Source: JASHVB01 sp035508435 (lineage in GTDB: Bacteria; Pseudomonadota; Alphaproteobacteria; Acetobacterales; Acetobacteraceae). Taken from it: a stretch of 64,000 nucleotides of DNA. A model generated the notes under the pieces. That model did no database searches and was not told where the DNA came from. It was given only the letters and a program-made list of their open reading frames with translations. Location of the stretch: the NCBI GenBank assembly GCA_035508435.1, contig DATJNA010000142.1:31019-95018 (forward strand). Reading direction: 5' to 3'. Every line of letters begins with the position of its first letter. The stretch's first letter is position 1. Position numbers and translations under genes: made by a program. Below, one piece after another: positions 61,976-64,000 of this stretch.

Positions 61976-62317
61976 TCAGGCACCGACCGGCACAGTGGCA
62001 CTGATCCGCGGCACGCCCACCGAGCGCGTCGTATGGCCCTGGCCTGTGAGGTCGTCGGCGAGGACCACATCACCTGGTCCAAAACGGCGGGCGGTGCCGT
62101 CGCCGATCCCGATTTCCATTTGGCCCGCGAGAATGAAAATGTATTGTCGCCGGGGCGCGGTGTGCCAATCGCTCCAATAGTCCGCCGGGAAGCAGCGGAA
62201 CACGAGATCGGCGCCCGCCTTCAGCGCAACGTTGTAGCTGTCCTCGGCCGGCAGAGGGAGATCTTCGAAATGGGTCTGACCGTCATGACCCGTATATATC
62301 CGTACGATCACGCGCAT
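61976..62317 (-). CDS. Small cupin-domain protein
   Basis: A 113-residue single-domain cupin. 'DWHTAPRRQYIFILAGQMEIGIGDGTARRFGPGDVVLADDLTGQGHTTRSVG' covers both cupin motifs, with His in motif 1 (W-H-x3-R-R-Q-Y), Glu in 'MEIGIGDG' and His in 'GQGHTT' as possible metal ligands. The ATG at 62317 is directly behind an AAGGAG site, so the longer in-frame version is rejected. Function is unknown. It may be an isomerase-like or regulatory metal-binding protein. Confidence 0.78.
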   Translation of the reverse strand: MRVIVRIYTGHDGQTHFEDLPLPAEDSYNVALKAGADLVFRCFPADYWSDWHTAPRRQYIFILAGQMEIGIGDGTARRFGPGDVVLADDLTGQGHTTRSVGVPRISATVPVGA

Positions 62318-62696
62318 GCTCCTTGCTACCGGTAGATCATCGTGCACGCAAAGTCGTTCATCGTCTACGATCCGCGTCTGGCACCCCTGCTCCACACGCT
62401 TCCACCGGACAACCTGCCGCGAACAGGATATCCAGCGGTGCAGCGCCTGCGTCGAGTAGGGGTAAGAGATTCGAGCAGGAATGACTGGACGCTGGTCCGG
62501 TCATTGCCGGACATTCCCCACCGCGGTAAGGGCGAGGCTGGTGCGGGGGAACCACGGCTTTCGAGATGTCGAGCTTGCAACCCCAATCACAAACCCGCGA
62601 CCATCAGACCGGAAGCGGCGCGATCCGTAGGGATCCATCCCACGCCTGTGGGCCAGGCCTACGAATCTTGCGCCACTCCAGTCATCATGACTCTGT
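62318..62696. other. Gap between cupin and VOC genes
   Basis: About 380 bp without a recognised gene. A + strand frame from GTG 62342 begins 'HAKSFIVYDPRLAPLL', faintly like the start of SMP-30-type lactonases, but it does not continue as one. Confidence 0.3.
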
Positions 62697-63170
62697 CTAG
62701 CGTTCGGCCGTGGCCGGCTTCAGCTCATAAAGCTGAGTGTGAGCCCCGATGATCTCGTTCCAGCCTTTCTCGCGAACGTCGATGTGCACCCAGTCGGGTC
62801 CTATGTACTTCTCATTTACCGCGTCCCTGATCGCGCTGGTCCGTCTGGACGCCGCACCATCCGGATTGTCCTCCACGTGTCGCACGTCCGCGGCGTCCAG
62901 TTCGGCGACCTTTGCGCTCAGGTCGTCTACCATGAAGCCGATATGGTGGATGCCGCAGTAATCCGACGCCTGGTCAGGCCCGAGCTTGGGTGTGTCGGGT
63001 CCGTGCTTCAGGATGGCAAAGTAGATGTAACCGTCACTCAGCCAGACGCCATCGTCACCGGTGTCCCTCGGCCGCCGGTACAACTCCTTCAGATCGAAGT
63101 GTTTCTTGTAGAATTCAGCGGTAGCCGCCGGATCCCGGCTCGCGATCGCTATGTGCTTGATGGTCGCCAC
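62697..63170 (-). CDS. VOC-family (glyoxalase/bleomycin-resistance/dioxygenase fold) protein
   Basis: A 157-residue metal-binding VOC protein. 'TIKHIAIASRDPAATAEFYKKHFDLKEL' is the first beta-alpha-beta-beta unit with His6, and 'GIHHIGFMVDDLSAKVAELDAADVRHVEDN' is the second with His75-76. 'WVHIDVREKGWNEI' completes the fold. The start is a GTG at 63170 with a strong AGGAGG site 7 nt upstream. It could be a glyoxalase, epimerase or ring-cleavage dioxygenase. No neighbour decides. Confidence 0.82.
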   Translation of the reverse strand: MATIKHIAIASRDPAATAEFYKKHFDLKELYRRPRDTGDDGVWLSDGYIYFAILKHGPDTPKLGPDQASDYCGIHHIGFMVDDLSAKVAELDAADVRHVEDNPDGAASRRTSAIRDAVNEKYIGPDWVHIDVREKGWNEIIGAHTQLYELKPATAER

Positions 63171-63476
63171 GGTTTTTCCTCCTTTGTTCCCTTGTTAGGT
63201 CAGCAGCAAACGTAATCCTCCTGCTGGCTGGCAAGAACAGACGACTGATCTATCCCTGTAGCATAACCTGATTGGGGCGTGTCGTAAAAAATCCGGCGTG
63301 GGGATTTCCGCGCATCGGTTCGGTTTGGCATGGTTTTTCGTGCCGGATCATCGCCGGTGATGCAGTCGAATTACGGCGCGGCAAACCGCTGGCAGCAAAG
63401 CAAACCCCGCCGAGGTTTTCCTGGCGCGGATCTATGCTCGATCAGGGCAAGCATTCGATGCTGCGCGCTCGTCAAC
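63171..63476. other. Gap before the ATPase gene
   Basis: About 306 bp with no recognised gene. Confidence 0.3.
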
Positions 63477-64000
63477 TCACGGAGCGAGAAGACGCAGTAG
63501 CCGCGGATCATCACGAACCGCGCTGGAAGCCCCCTCCAGCGCCAGCCGACCGCGATCCAGCACGTAAGCCTAATCGGCCAAATCAAGCGCCAGCTCCAGG
63601 TGCTGCTCCACGATGACTATCGCCATATCCCGCACCAATTGTTTCAAGCGGCTGGCGATTTCCTGGATCACACCGACCCACACTCCTTCAGTCGGCTCAT
63701 CCAACAGCAGCACTCGGGGCTGCAACAGCAACGCCCGCGCGATGGCGAGCATCTTCCGCTCACCGCCGGACAACGTCCCGGCTGCCTGGTTCAGCCGCTC
63801 TCCCAGCTTCGGAAACAGCGACAGCACCCCGTCAATACCGGCGCGTTGTCCGCCCAGGCAGCCCAAAGCCAGGTTGTCGCGCACCGACAGCTTCGCGAAA
63901 ACCGCGTGCTCCTGCGGCACATAGCCTAAGCCGAGCCGAATGCGGCGCTCGGTCCGAAGTCTGGTGATTTCCTGCCCGCTCAGCAGCGCCCGGCCCGCCA
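63477..64000 (-). pseudogene. LivF-type ABC transporter ATPase, premature stop, cut by window edge
   Basis: The - strand frame entering from the right edge reads 'RLGLGYVPQEHAVFAKLSVRDNLALG', 'AAGTLSGGERKMLAIARALLLQPRVLLLDEPTEGV' and 'IVIVEQHLELALDLAD', which is the branched-chain amino-acid transporter ATPase LivF (Q-loop, signature, Walker B, H-loop-type 'EQH'). A TAG at 63570-63572 stops it just after DLAD. In the same frame the family C-terminus continues ('AYVLDRGRLALEGASSAVRDDPRLLRLL') to a TGA at 63477-63479. The D-loop 'TEGLAP' is also altered to 'TEGVWV'. The gene is probably inactivated; the N-terminal part is beyond the window. Confidence 0.75.

Noticed and set aside
62342..62696. 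Possible SMP-30/gluconolactonase start
   Set aside because: Only about 15 residues look similar and the frame does not continue as that family.
1..64000. CRISPR array, tRNA or rRNA genes, phage structural genes
   Set aside because: No regularly spaced repeats, no cloverleaf-type sequences and no capsid, tail or terminase-like proteins were seen while reading the window.

Overview
The window is high-GC bacterial DNA with dense, short-spaced operons. The gene families point to an alphaproteobacterium, plausibly an Acetobacteraceae member such as a Rhodopila relative; this is an inference from gene families and composition, not a phylogenetic result. No rRNA, tRNA or CRISPR array was seen.

Region 1 (1-9.6 kb, + strand) is catabolic. 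It holds a luciferase-like F420/flavin oxidoreductase cut by the window edge, a hydantoinase/oxoprolinase pair (HyuB, HyuA), a metal-dependent amidohydrolase, a small membrane protein, a second luciferase-like enzyme and an MFS transporter overlapping it.

Region 2 (9.7-41.8 kb) is a large exopolysaccharide locus. A frameshifted CDP-glucose 4,6-dehydratase remnant lies on the - strand. On the + strand follow a NusG/RfaH-like antiterminator, glucose-1-phosphate cytidylyltransferase, a pyruvyl transferase, an epimerase, a PIG-L deacetylase, a polyprenyl-phosphate sugar transferase, an outer-membrane export lipoprotein and a Wzz/BY-kinase. Next comes an unusual acyl and oxidoreductive block: a MaoC-SDR fusion, a PQQ quinoprotein with an N-terminal cytochrome c, a membrane SGNH-like protein, an acyl carrier protein and an MBOAT acyltransferase. 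It ends with glycosyltransferase, dehydrogenase, epimerase, beta-helix, polymerase/ligase, acyltransferase and CheR-like genes. IS3 and IS5 remnants and lower GC in the first half indicate transfer and rearrangement.

Region 3 (42-49.3 kb) is a probable aromatic-degradation block (quinone oxidoreductase, class III extradiol dioxygenase, FAD hydroxylase, luciferase-like monooxygenase), with an integrase remnant and an orphan receiver domain.

Region 4 (49.3-61.7 kb) is the most interesting. On the - strand lies what looks like an undescribed ribosomal-peptide system: a 59-aa double-glycine leader peptide with a CC-x2-C core, an MNIO (DUF692) enzyme fused to a partial DUF2063-like domain, a second 50-aa double-glycine peptide with a proline-rich core, an HlyD adaptor and a C39-peptidase ABC exporter. 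Each of the three transcription units has a CRP-type TGTGA-N6-TCACA palindrome 55-98 bp upstream of its first start codon. A Crp/Fnr regulator whose recognition helix resembles that of CRP is encoded divergently next door. An IS5-type MITE sits exactly at the MNIO stop codon. A subtilisin-like protease, a BTAD/TolB-like regulator and a PAP2/haloperoxidase-like protein follow.

Region 5 (62-64 kb) has a cupin, a VOC-family protein and a LivF-type ATPase with a premature TAG, open at the window edge.
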